From the NCBI GenBank assembly GCA_025359005.1, contig JANYHP010000414.1, positions 1-6,495 of the forward strand: a stretch of 6,495 bases of DNA, written 5' to 3'. A program made the position numbers and the translations under genes. The notes beneath the pieces were generated by a model, which saw only the letters and a program-made list of their open reading frames with translations, did not search any database and had not been told where the DNA came from. The stretch comes from Hyphomicrobiaceae bacterium (GTDB lineage: Bacteria > Pseudomonadota > Alphaproteobacteria > Rhizobiales > Hyphomicrobiaceae). Positions 1 through 6,168 of the stretch are shown here, piece after piece (the first letter of the stretch is position 1; every line of letters begins with the position of its first letter).

Positions 1-436
1 ATTCCAGCGCGACATGCTGGCGACCGTCCGGGCGTCGCGGGCGGCCGAGCCGTTCTTGCTCAAAGGCACCGGCGCCTCCATTGTCAATGTCACGTCAATC
101 TCGGGTTTTCGCCCCTCGATCCGGACGACGGCGTACGGTGCCGCCAAGGCGGCCGTCATGCACTACACGACCTCGTACGCGGCGGCGCTCGCGCGTCGGG
201 GTGTGCGCGTCAATGCAGTGGCGCCGGGCTCTATCGAGTTCCCCGGTGGCGCGTGGGAGGAGCGCAAGTCGACTGCGCCGCAGCTCTACAACGCTATTCT
301 CAAGAGAATCCCATTCGGCCGTCTCGGCATGCCGGAGGAGGTCGCAGACGTGGTGCTGTTCCTCGCCTCGCCCGCCGCGCGCTGGGTGACGGGGCAGGTG
401 ATCGCCATCGACGGGGGGCAGATGTTGGGCGCCTGA
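1..436 (+). CDS. SDR family NAD(P)-dependent oxidoreductase, 3' part only
   Basis: This is the C-terminal part of a classical short-chain dehydrogenase/reductase, open at the left edge of the window; the reading frame runs in from base 2. The N-terminal Gly-rich cofactor motif lies outside, so cofactor preference cannot be judged. Counting from the internal Met at base 14, the catalytic Ser is S28 in NVTSISG, exactly 13 residues before Tyr41 of the YGAAK motif (Lys45). The VNAVAPGSI segment (65-73) and the C-terminal RIPFGRLGMPEEVADVVLFL, VTGQVIAIDGG pattern are typical of FabG-like classical SDRs. Such enzymes oxidise alcohols or reduce ketones in the cytoplasm with NAD(H) or NADP(H); the substrate is unknown here. 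The TGA stop at 434-436 is followed by a 209-base gap to the amidohydrolase on the same strand, so co-transcription is possible but not shown. The family assignment is firm and the substrate is not. Confidence 0.93.
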   Translation, partial: FQRDMLATVRASRAAEPFLLKGTGASIVNVTSISGFRPSIRTTAYGAAKAAVMHYTTSYAAALARRGVRVNAVAPGSIEFPGGAWEERKSTAPQLYNAILKRIPFGRLGMPEEVADVVLFLASPAARWVTGQVIAIDGGQMLGA

Positions 437-501
437 GTGCCGAGCACGATCAACTCGATCATCGCCACGTCTCCCGATGAGCGACCTCTGTCGTGGCGGG
501 C

Positions 502-518
502 GCACGGTCGGCCCGTGC
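502..518 (+). other. Small hairpin in the SDR-amidohydrolase gap
   Basis: GCACGG (502-507) and CCGTGC (513-518) form a perfect 6-bp inverted repeat with a 5-base loop, about 65 bases after the SDR stop. No T-run follows on the plus strand, so it is at best a weak or factor-assisted terminator. In GC-rich DNA a stem this short can arise by chance. The rest of the 437-645 gap shows no convincing promoter by eye. Confidence 0.2.
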
Positions 519-631
519 CAGGGTCGTTCGATAGCACCCTGTCCACAAGCGCGGGGTGGCTATTCCATGGCCAGCCTTGCGCATTGCCGCATGATCCCGG
601 ATGCTCCAGGGAACACGCATCGCTAGCGCGC

Positions 632-637
632 AAGGGG
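632..637 (+). promoter_or_regulatory. Ribosome binding site of the amidohydrolase
   Basis: AAGGGG lies 8 bases before the ATG at 646. This supports 646 as the start rather than the in-frame ATG at 601, which would add 15 residues of unconserved character (MLQGTRIASAQGAST). Confidence 0.6.
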
Positions 638-645
638 CCAGTACC

Positions 646-1812
646 ATGCCAATCATCAACCGTATCGCCGGCATGAAAGACGAGATAACCGGCTGGCGCC
701 GCGATTTCCATGCCCATCCCGAAATTCTCTACGATGTGCATCGCACGGCTGCGTCAGTGGCGGAAAAGCTCACGTCGTTTGGGTGCGACGAGATCGTGCC
801 GGGCATCGGCAAGACGGGCGTCGTGGCCGTCATCAAGGGCCGCAAGCAGGGTTCGGGCAAGGTGATCGGTATGCGGGCGGATATGGATGCGCTGCCACTC
901 GACGAGATCACCGGGCTTTCGTACGCCTCCAAGACCAAGGGTAAGATGCACGCCTGCGGCCACGACGGGCACACCGCGATTCTCCTGGGTGCCGCAAAAT
1001 ATCTCTGCGAGACGCGCAATTTCGACGGCACGGCGGTGCTGATTTTTCAGCCGGCAGAAGAGGGCGGCGCCGGGGGCAAGGCCATGGTCGATGACGGCAT
1101 GATGGATCGCTGGGGCATTCAGGAAGTGTACGGCATGCACAATCAGCCCGGGATGGCACTCGGCACATTCGCCACCTGTCCGGGCGCGATGATGGCGGCG
1201 TCCGATCGCGTGCATATTCTGGTCGAGGGGAAAGGTGGGCATGCCGCCAAGCCGCATCTCGGCATCGACACGGTGCTCGTCGCCTCGCACATCGTCGTGG
1301 CCATGCAATCCATCGTCGCGCGCAGCGTCAATCCGATGGACAACGCGGTGGTTTCGCTGTGCATGTTCCACGCTGGATCGGCCGGCAATGTCATCCCGCA
1401 GACGGCGGAACTGACAGGGACGGCACGGTCTTTGACGCCGAAAGTGCGCGATCTGCTGGAGGCGCGCATCGTCGAGATCGCCGAAGGGACGGCGAAACTG
1501 TTCGGTGCGACGGCGAAGGCGACCTACAAGCGCGACTACCCCGTGACGCGCAATCATGCGCGGCAGGCAGCGTTTGCCGCGTCAATCGCCGCCGAGATCT
1601 CCGGTCGCGAAATGGTCAACGACAACATCATGCCGGTGATGGGCGGCGAGGATTTCTCGTTCATGCTGGAGGCGCGGCCGGGCGCGTTCGTCTTCTTCGG
1701 TAATGGCGATACTGCGCCCGTCCATCATCCGGCTTATGATTTCAACGATGAAGCCATCCCGGCTGGCGTCTCGTTCTGGGCACGGCTGGCAGAAACCGCC
1801 ATGCCGGCGTGA
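646..1812 (+). CDS. M20D family amidohydrolase (hippurate / N-acyl-amino-acid hydrolase type)
   Basis: A 388-residue cytoplasmic metallohydrolase of the M20D (HipO/ILR1-like) family, which cleaves the amide bond of N-acylated amino acids such as hippurate or N-acetyl amino acids. Residues below count from the ATG at 646. The WRRDFHAHPE segment near the N-terminus is family-typical. Metal-site motifs are all present: RADMDALP (D79, D81), HACGHDGHT (H102, C104, H106), FQPAEEGG (E138 as catalytic base, E139), YGMH (H165), the GGED motif (E335) and HHPAYDFND (H361). The segment GKGGHAAKPH (H199) belongs to the dimerisation/lid domain and supplies a substrate-contact His. The length matches the family (about 380-400). 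No signal peptide is seen. An AAGGGG ribosome site 8 bases upstream fixes the start. The exact substrate is not deducible, and names such as hippurate hydrolase or aminoacylase would be guesses. The gene is intact; a GC-rich hairpin begins 2 bases after its TGA. Confidence 0.95.
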   Translation: MPIINRIAGMKDEITGWRRDFHAHPEILYDVHRTAASVAEKLTSFGCDEIVPGIGKTGVVAVIKGRKQGSGKVIGMRADMDALPLDEITGLSYASKTKGKMHACGHDGHTAILLGAAKYLCETRNFDGTAVLIFQPAEEGGAGGKAMVDDGMMDRWGIQEVYGMHNQPGMALGTFATCPGAMMAASDRVHILVEGKGGHAAKPHLGIDTVLVASHIVVAMQSIVARSVNPMDNAVVSLCMFHAGSAGNVIPQTAELTGTARSLTPKVRDLLEARIVEIAEGTAKLFGATAKATYKRDYPVTRNHARQAAFAASIAAEISGREMVNDNIMPVMGGEDFSFMLEARPGAFVFFGNGDTAPVHHPAYDFNDEAIPAGVSFWARLAETAMPA

Positions 1813-1955
1813 TGCGCGCGCCATGTGTGGGGGCGCGCGATGCCGCCAGCCTTGCCGCCGACGTCACTGCGGAACAGCAGAAGATTTCAGACAGCTTCGG
1901 CAAGTACGGCCGGTTTTATCCCGTCGTGCAGTTGGGTACGAAGTATCGGTTCTAA
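1812..1955 (+). pseudogene. Probable C-terminal remnant of an outer-membrane beta-barrel protein
   Basis: The short frame 1812-1955 would encode 47 residues, starting at an ATG overlapping the amidohydrolase stop (TGATG). No good ribosome site precedes that ATG. The convincing part begins at about base 1839 and ends in FYPVVQLGTKYRF followed by TAA. A C-terminal Phe with Tyr at -3, Thr at -5, Leu at -7 and Val at -9 is the signature of the last strand of an outer-membrane beta-barrel, which is recognised by the BAM complex. There is no signal peptide and only room for one strand, so this cannot be a working porin. I infer the decayed 3' end of a larger gene whose front has been lost. The specific porin family is not recognised. 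Alternatively it is a chance frame, although the protein-like composition argues against that. Confidence 0.4.
1815..1839 (+). terminator. GC-only hairpin after the amidohydrolase stop
   Basis: CGCGCGCC (1815-1822) and GGCGCGCG (1832-1839) form a perfect 8-bp stem with a 9-base loop, beginning 2 bases after the amidohydrolase stop codon. It lacks the T-run of a standard intrinsic terminator, so it may act as an mRNA 3'-end stabiliser or a U-less terminator. The position directly after the stop favours a real role. Confidence 0.4.
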
Positions 1956-1990
1956 GAAAAGCGGCATCAATTGAAGTCTACGCTCGTCCC

Positions 1991-2027
1991 GGTGGCAGTG
2001 CCGTGCAGCAAGGGGGCGACTGCCGCC
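1991..2027 (+). terminator. Possible hairpin between convergent genes
   Basis: GGTGGCAGT (1991-1999) can pair with ACTGCCGCC (2019-2027) as a 9-bp stem (one G-U) around a 19-base loop. It sits between the plus-strand genes and the stop of the minus-strand VWA gene at 2028. On the minus strand the same stem carries one A-C mismatch. No T-run follows on either strand, so its use as a terminator is speculative. Confidence 0.25.
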
Positions 2028-3203
2028 CTAACGCATCAATTCCCGCATGGCGCGGTCGAGGCCGCCGAGGGTGAGGGGGAACATGCGGCCCTCCATCAGG
2101 TCGCGCATGATCTTGGTCGAGGGCGTCCAGGCCCAGTTCTCTTCCGGGATGGGGTTAAGCCAGATGGCGTGCTCGTAGATGTCGGCCACGCGGCGCATCC
2201 AGACCGAGCCGGCTTCCTCGTTCATGTGCTCGACGGAGCCACCCGGCACCGAGATTTCGTAGGGGCTCATCGATGCGTCACCGACGAAGATCACTTTGTA
2301 GTCGGCTGGGTACTTGTGCAGCACGTCCCACGTCGGCGTCGTCTCCGCCCAGCGGCGTGAATTGTCCTTCCAGACGCGCTCGTAGAGGCAGTTGTGGAAG
2401 TAGAAGAACTCGAGGTGCTTGAATTCGGCGCGGGCGGCGGAGAATAATTCCTCCACGCCCTTGATGTGATAGTCCATGGATCCACCGACGTCGAAGAACA
2501 TGAGTACTTTCACAGTGTTGCGCCGCTCGGCGCGCAGGTGGATGTCGAGATAGCCCTTATGCGCGGTGCCCTTGATGGTGCCGTCGAGATCGAGTTCTTC
2601 CAGTGCGCCTTGTCGGGCGAACTTGCGCAGGCGACGCAAGGCAACCTTGATGTTGCGCGTGCCCAGTTCCACGTTGTCGTCGAAGTCGCGGAACTCGCGC
2701 TTGTCCCACACTTTGATAGCGCGGTTGTTGCGGTTGGTCTTCTGCCCGATGCGGACGCCCGCCGGATTGTAGCCGTCGGCGCCGTAGGGTGACTTGCCGC
2801 CGGTGCCGATCCACTTGTTGCCACCCTGGTGGCGACCCTTCTGCTCTTCGAGACGCTTGCGTAACTCGTCCATGATCTTGTCCCAGCCGCCGAGGGCTTC
2901 GATCTTTTTCTTGTCCTCGTCGCTCAAATGCAATTGCCCCACTGAGCGCAGCCACTCCTCCGGAATTTCGGCAGTGAGCGTCTCGCTCATGAGGTCGAGC
3001 CCCTTGAAGACGTGGCCGAACACTTGATCGAACTTGTCGAGGTGGCGCTCGTCTTTCACCAGGGCGGCGCGGGCGAGATAGTAGAAATTCTCGACGCGGC
3101 CTTCGGCAACGTCGGTATCCATGGCTTCCAGCAGCAGCAGGTATTCCTTCAAGGTGGCTGGCACCTTAGCGGCTTTGAGTTCGAGGAAGAAGGTCGTGAA
3201 CAT
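2028..3203 (-). CDS. VWA domain-containing CoxE-like protein
   Basis: A 391-residue cytoplasmic protein of the CoxE-like von Willebrand A group. These proteins typically work with a MoxR-type AAA+ ATPase as a chaperone or metal-insertion pair. The N-terminal half (about 1-125) is helical and charged, starting FFLELKAAKVP, and includes a basic helix (DKIMDELRKRLEEQKGR). A glycine-rich loop WIGTGGKSPYG (131-141) follows, which is characteristic of the subfamily. The VWA fold begins near 228 with VLMFFDVGGSMD. Its MIDAS motif reads D238-x-G240-x-S242 instead of the canonical DxSxS. Later come FFYFHNCLYERVW (266-278), YKVIFVGDASMSP (312-324) and a conserved C-terminal segment with NPIPEENWAWTPST. 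The ATG at 3201-3203 has only a weak GAG ribosome site, but no earlier in-frame ATG fits. No MoxR gene is adjacent: the next gene upstream on this strand is a glutathione peroxidase. The family call is strong and the cellular target unknown. Confidence 0.9.
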   Translation of the reverse strand: MFTTFFLELKAAKVPATLKEYLLLLEAMDTDVAEGRVENFYYLARAALVKDERHLDKFDQVFGHVFKGLDLMSETLTAEIPEEWLRSVGQLHLSDEDKKKIEALGGWDKIMDELRKRLEEQKGRHQGGNKWIGTGGKSPYGADGYNPAGVRIGQKTNRNNRAIKVWDKREFRDFDDNVELGTRNIKVALRRLRKFARQGALEELDLDGTIKGTAHKGYLDIHLRAERRNTVKVLMFFDVGGSMDYHIKGVEELFSAARAEFKHLEFFYFHNCLYERVWKDNSRRWAETTPTWDVLHKYPADYKVIFVGDASMSPYEISVPGGSVEHMNEEAGSVWMRRVADIYEHAIWLNPIPEENWAWTPSTKIMRDLMEGRMFPLTLGGLDRAMRELMR

Positions 3204-3210
3204 CGTGGGG

Positions 3211-3249
3211 CTCGGGTCGGTCTCTCGGGTCGCTCTCTCGGGCGCTTCA
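3211..3249. repeat. Three tandem 13-bp units upstream of the VWA gene
   Basis: CTCGGGTCGGTCT (3211-3223), CTCGGGTCGCTCT (3224-3236) and CTCGGGCGCTTCA (3237-3249) lie head to tail. The first two differ at one base and the third is degenerate. The array starts 7 bases upstream of the VWA start codon, so on the minus strand it occupies the 5' leader and supplies the weak GAG of the ribosome site. It could be a slippage product or a regulatory leader element. Confidence 0.6.
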
Positions 3250-3292
3250 GCCGCGGGACTGCGGCGTGGCCCCAGGGGTTACGCCCTGAATA

Positions 3293-3307
3293 AAGCCTTT
3301 TCGGCCT
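3293..3307 (-). terminator. Weak hairpin downstream of the glutathione peroxidase gene
   Basis: On the minus strand AGGCC and GGCTT can pair (5 bp with one G-U) around a GAAAA loop and are followed by TATT. It lies about 55 bases after the peroxidase stop and before the VWA gene. The stem is short and the U-tract poor, so termination here would be inefficient if it occurs at all. Confidence 0.2.
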
Positions 3308-3362
3308 GGGACGCAATCGGTCCGTACCGTCTGATCGGGCCGCGTCGGTGGAGGGCGGCTGC

Positions 3363-3941
3363 TTATCCAGCTGGTTGGGTTGCCTTGGCCAGCGCCGCTT
3401 CGATGGCGGCGCGCATGGTGTGCGAACCCGGCTCGATCGACGTGGCGAAGCTCATGATGAGCCGACCATCCGCGCCGACGAGATACTTGTGGAAGTTCCA
3501 CTTCGGCGCCGCGCTGTCGCCGAGCACGGCTGCAGCCCATTTGTAGAACGGATGCGCCGCGGCACCCTTTACGGCCACTTTCTCAGTCAGCGGGAAGGTG
3601 ATGTTGAAGCCACCCTGACAGAACTGGGCGATCTCGGCATTGGAGCCAGGCTCTTGCTCACCGAAGTCGTTGGCCGGCACGCCGAGCACGACGAGGCCGC
3701 GATCTTCGTAGGTATCATAGAGTGTCTGCAACCCGTCGTACTGTTTGGTGAAGCCGCAGAACGAGGCTGTGTTGACGACCAGGACGACCTTGCCCGCAAA
3801 GGTGCTCAGGGGCAGGGCACTGCCGTCGATGGCGGTGAACGTGAAGTCCGTTGCGCGGCCCTTCTGCTGCTCGCCTGCCTGGACGACACCGGGGGCGAGG
3901 AGCGCAGGAATGAAGGCCAGGGCGTTGAAGAGGCGGTGCAT
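3363..3941 (-). CDS. Exported glutathione peroxidase, Cys type
   Basis: A 192-residue thioredoxin-fold peroxidase of the GPx family that reduces hydrogen peroxide and organic hydroperoxides. The peroxidatic Cys62 lies in VVNTASFCGFTKQY, the usual NxASxCG motif with Cys in place of selenocysteine. W148 and N149 of KWNFHKYL complete the active site. The tetrad Gln that usually sits in the NQF motif is replaced by Asp92 (VPANDFGEQEPGSN). Cys108 (AQFCQGGF) lies where 2-Cys, thioredoxin-dependent members keep their resolving Cys, so the reductant may be thioredoxin rather than glutathione. The start at 3941 is chosen because GGAG lies 8 bases upstream (3950-3953) and the product then opens with a signal peptide: MHR, a hydrophobic stretch to about residue 18, and a cleavage-like VQA-GE site after residue 22. 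A longer frame up to 4088 adds 49 low-complexity residues and hides the signal peptide. The likely location is the periplasm. It is probably transcribed alone. Confidence 0.92.
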   Translation of the reverse strand: MHRLFNALAFIPALLAPGVVQAGEQQKGRATDFTFTAIDGSALPLSTFAGKVVLVVNTASFCGFTKQYDGLQTLYDTYEDRGLVVLGVPANDFGEQEPGSNAEIAQFCQGGFNITFPLTEKVAVKGAAAHPFYKWAAAVLGDSAAPKWNFHKYLVGADGRLIMSFATSIEPGSHTMRAAIEAALAKATQPAG

Positions 3942-3949
3942 GGGGCGTG

Positions 3950-3953
3950 CTCC
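3950..3953 (-). promoter_or_regulatory. Ribosome binding site of the glutathione peroxidase
   Basis: On the minus strand GGAG lies 8 bases before the ATG at 3941. It decides between this start and the longer frame opening at 4088, which has no such signal and no signal peptide at its N-terminus. Confidence 0.55.
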
Positions 3954-4073
3954 ACGGGACGACGAGGGCGGGGGCGCTCGGGGATGCGACGTCGCTCCGC
4001 CAAGCAGGGCCGCTTGCTGGTTTGCGTACTTTAGCACGCGGGGCCTGCGCCCGACCGGAGGGACGCGTCCCAC

Positions 4074-4100
4074 TGGACCATCCGCCATGGATTTGGTCCA
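4074..4100. promoter_or_regulatory. Inverted repeat TGGACCA-N13-TGGTCCA, possible operator
   Basis: A perfect 7-bp inverted repeat (4074-4080 and 4094-4100) with a 13-base spacer lies in the 244-base gap between the end of dctM and the start of the peroxidase gene, about 133 bases upstream of the peroxidase ATG. The half-site spacing (20 bases centre to centre, about two helical turns) would suit a dimeric regulator. No known operator is recognised, and no clear -35/-10 pair was found nearby by eye. Confidence 0.3.
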
Positions 4101-4185
4101 AGTTCAAGTCACAAGATGCGGAGCGTGCCTTATCGGCTGGCGTCCGTGCAACGCGGGGCGGGCGCGGTCGTGGACACGAAACGCG

Positions 4186-5523
4186 TCATGGACAGATGTA
4201 GCCTGTGCCCGCGGGGCTCTTGAAGCAGCCGACCGACTCCGGGATCACGTGCTTGGGCAACCATAACACGACGCTTGGAAAGTAGATCGTGAAGGCGATG
4301 GTGATGAGAAAGACCGCATAGAGCGGCACTGCCGCCCGCATCGCCGCCGAGAAGCGCACGCCCACGAACTTCGACGCCATCAGCAGCACCAGACCATAGG
4401 GCGGCGTGATCAGCCCGAACGCCAGCGTCGCGATCAGCACGACGCCCATGTGCACGCCGTTGATGTCGCCAGCCGCCGTCAACACCGTGACCAGCGGCAT
4501 GAAGATGATGATCGTCGGCACCGGCTCGATGAAATCGCCGACGATGGTGAACAGAAGAACCATCATCAGCATGATCAGGTGCGGATCATTGCCGCAGATG
4601 CCGGTGATCCAATCGCCGATGACGATGGCGCCGCGCAGATAGGCCAGCATCCACCCGAAGGCGGAGGCGGCCGCGATCGTGATCAACGGTAGAGAGTAGA
4701 TCAGTCCTGCCTGGCAGAAATCGTGCGGTAGGTTGCGGATGTGGCGCGGGTTAAGCATCGGGATGACGACCAGCAGGATCCACGACACCGCCACCACGCC
4801 GGCTTCGGTTGGCGTAAACCAGCCGGTGAGAATGCCGCCAAGCAGGATGACGGGGATCATCAGCGGCAGCGCCGCCCCCTTGGCGGCATCCGTGAACTGG
4901 CCGAACGTGGCGCGCGGCCGGCGCGTTCCCTCAGGGCCGAATAGGTAGCAGTAGATCATCAGCCCGAAGCCGATCATCAAGCCTGGCACCACGCCCGCCA
5001 TGAACAGCCCGGCGATGGAGACGTTGCCGACCGCGCCATAGACGACGGCGGTGATGGACGGTGGCACCAGCGCCGCGATCGTCGAGGCGGCGGCGATGAG
5101 GGCCGCTATAAACGGTGGCGAATAGCCTTCTTTTTTCATCGGATCGCCGAGGGCGCGCGTCATCACGGCCACGTCTGCCGTGGTCGAACCCGACATTTCG
5201 GAAAAGAACATGGAGAACACGGCGACCGTTTGCGACAGGCCGCCGCGGATATGCCCGACCAGCGCCAGCGACAGGTTGACGATGCGCACGACGATGTTGG
5301 CCGAGCCCATCAACTCGCCGACCAGCAGAAAGAACGGGATCGCCAACAGCGCTTCGCTGTCGATGCCGTCGAACATTTTCTGGATGATCGTCGGGAACGA
5401 AACGTCGGTGAAGAGCGTGCCGACCAGCACGCCGGCCATCAACGAGAACGCGACTGGCACGCCCAGATACCCGAACGTCAAGAACAGTGCCGTCATCACA
5501 AGCAGAATGGCGGTATTGCTCAT
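4186..5523 (-). CDS. dctM: TRAP transporter large permease subunit DctM
   Basis: A 445-residue inner-membrane protein, the large (12-TM type) subunit of a TRAP transporter. With the small subunit it performs Na+-coupled uptake of a solute, usually an organic acid, delivered by the periplasmic binding protein. Family motifs are visible in order: IPFFLLVGELM (62-72), SGSTTADVAVM (111-121), PPSITAVVYG (154-163), WFTPTEAGVVAV (235-246), VGDFIEPVPTIIIFMPL (328-344) and TPPYGLVLLMAS (373-384). Hydrophobic segments run from the N-terminus to about residue 430. The start at 5523 is supported by GGGGAGA 7 bases upstream and by a 4-base ATGA overlap with dctQ, which implies translational coupling. The frame stays open to 6012, but that extension is antisense-like noise inside dctQ. 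The C-terminal tail after WLPK adds about 20 hydrophilic residues with two cysteines (C433, C444). The substrate is undetermined. Confidence 0.96.
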   Translation of the reverse strand: MSNTAILLVMTALFLTFGYLGVPVAFSLMAGVLVGTLFTDVSFPTIIQKMFDGIDSEALLAIPFFLLVGELMGSANIVVRIVNLSLALVGHIRGGLSQTVAVFSMFFSEMSGSTTADVAVMTRALGDPMKKEGYSPPFIAALIAAASTIAALVPPSITAVVYGAVGNVSIAGLFMAGVVPGLMIGFGLMIYCYLFGPEGTRRPRATFGQFTDAAKGAALPLMIPVILLGGILTGWFTPTEAGVVAVSWILLVVIPMLNPRHIRNLPHDFCQAGLIYSLPLITIAAASAFGWMLAYLRGAIVIGDWITGICGNDPHLIMLMMVLLFTIVGDFIEPVPTIIIFMPLVTVLTAAGDINGVHMGVVLIATLAFGLITPPYGLVLLMASKFVGVRFSAAMRAAVPLYAVFLITIAFTIYFPSVVLWLPKHVIPESVGCFKSPAGTGYICP

Positions 5524-6101
5524 CGGCCGGTCTCCCCGGTGCTGGTAGGCGCTGAGTGTTCGCCGTGCACCTCGAAGGGGTCGGGCGCATGATCGAAGCC
5601 GTGGCGCCAGCCGTTGACGAGTTGCTCGATCGCGAACAGCGCGATGAGCGCGCCGGAGAGCGGGATGGCGGCGTAGAGGGATGCGATTGGTGTCAGCGAC
5701 GGCATGCGGAAGCTCTCGAAGCCACGCAGGAAATTCTGGTAGCCGTAGACGACCATGCACAGTGCGACCGCGATGACGACGCAGCGGATGAGGGATTCGG
5801 CGATCGTGCGCGCCGTGCCGTGCAGCGATTCGGCGAGCGCGGTCAGATAGAGATGGTCGTTGCGACGCGTGGCAGCTGCCGCACCGATGAAGATGCCGTA
5901 GACGAAGAAGGTCATCGTCACTTCCTGCAGCCACAGCCAGGGGCGGCCGATGGTGCGGGTGACGATGTCGCAGACGACCGACACCGAGAAACAGAACAGC
6001 GTGATGCCGCACAGGAGCATCAGCACGTGCTCAAGCGGATCGAGCGCTGCCCATTTCAGATGCCGTTGCCGGAGAGGAACGAGACTGTAGCGCGTGGTCA
6101 T
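5520..6101 (-). CDS. dctQ: TRAP transporter small permease subunit DctQ
   Basis: A 193-residue inner-membrane protein, the four-helix small subunit of the TRAP permease, which binds DctM and helps dock the substrate-binding protein. Hydrophobic helices lie at about residues 24-46, 60-78, 101-121 and 136-160. The family signature between helices 1 and 2 is visible as IVTRTIGRPWLWLQE (46-60), followed by FIGAAAATRRNDHL (71-84). The start at 6101 is preferred because AAGG lies 6 bases upstream (6108-6111) and the hydrophobic core begins 24 residues later. The frame extends to 6191, but that would run into the palindromic repeat. The stop overlaps the dctM start (ATGA). A hydrophilic tail of about 25 residues follows helix 4. 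Sequence between DctQ proteins is poorly conserved, so the call rests mainly on topology, the motif and the operon position. Confidence 0.94.
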   Translation of the reverse strand: MTTRYSLVPLRQRHLKWAALDPLEHVLMLLCGITLFCFSVSVVCDIVTRTIGRPWLWLQEVTMTFFVYGIFIGAAAATRRNDHLYLTALAESLHGTARTIAESLIRCVVIAVALCMVVYGYQNFLRGFESFRMPSLTPIASLYAAIPLSGALIALFAIEQLVNGWRHGFDHAPDPFEVHGEHSAPTSTGETGR

Positions 6102-6168
6102 CCGAGGCCTTGTCGATGGCTTATGCACTTGCGTGGTCGCGCGGTTCTCATCATTCTCAATAGTCCCC

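Noticed and set aside
10..23. The 14-base string CGACATGCTGGCGA occurs here and again in the left REP arm near 6168.
   Set aside because: The first copy is coding sequence of the SDR (RDMLA), and the match does not extend to either side, so it is most likely coincidence.
555..585. Possible sigma-54 promoter upstream of the amidohydrolase (TGGC followed by TTGC).
   Set aside because: The distance from TGGC to TTGC is two bases shorter than the strict -24/-12 spacing, so it is unlikely to function.
601..645. In-frame upstream ATG that would lengthen the amidohydrolase by 15 residues.
   Set aside because: The ATG at 646 has an AAGGGG ribosome site at good spacing, and family proteins usually start close to this point.
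1703..2074. Long plus-strand open frame across the end of the amidohydrolase and the convergent gap.
   Set aside because: It is Arg/Cys-rich, overlaps the real gene in another frame, and has the composition of a GC-rich shadow frame.
4021..4060. TAAAGT on the minus strand as a -10 box for the peroxidase gene.
   Set aside because: No acceptable -35 element lies 16-18 bases upstream, so I did not annotate a promoter.
3942..4088. 49-residue N-terminal extension of the glutathione peroxidase.
   Set aside because: It is low-complexity, lacks a ribosome site, and would bury a clear signal peptide that begins at 3941.
5524..6012. 163-residue N-terminal extension of DctM giving a 608-residue protein.
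   Set aside because: It is the His/Arg-rich out-of-frame reading of dctQ. The ATGA overlap and ribosome site at 5523 give the normal DctM length.
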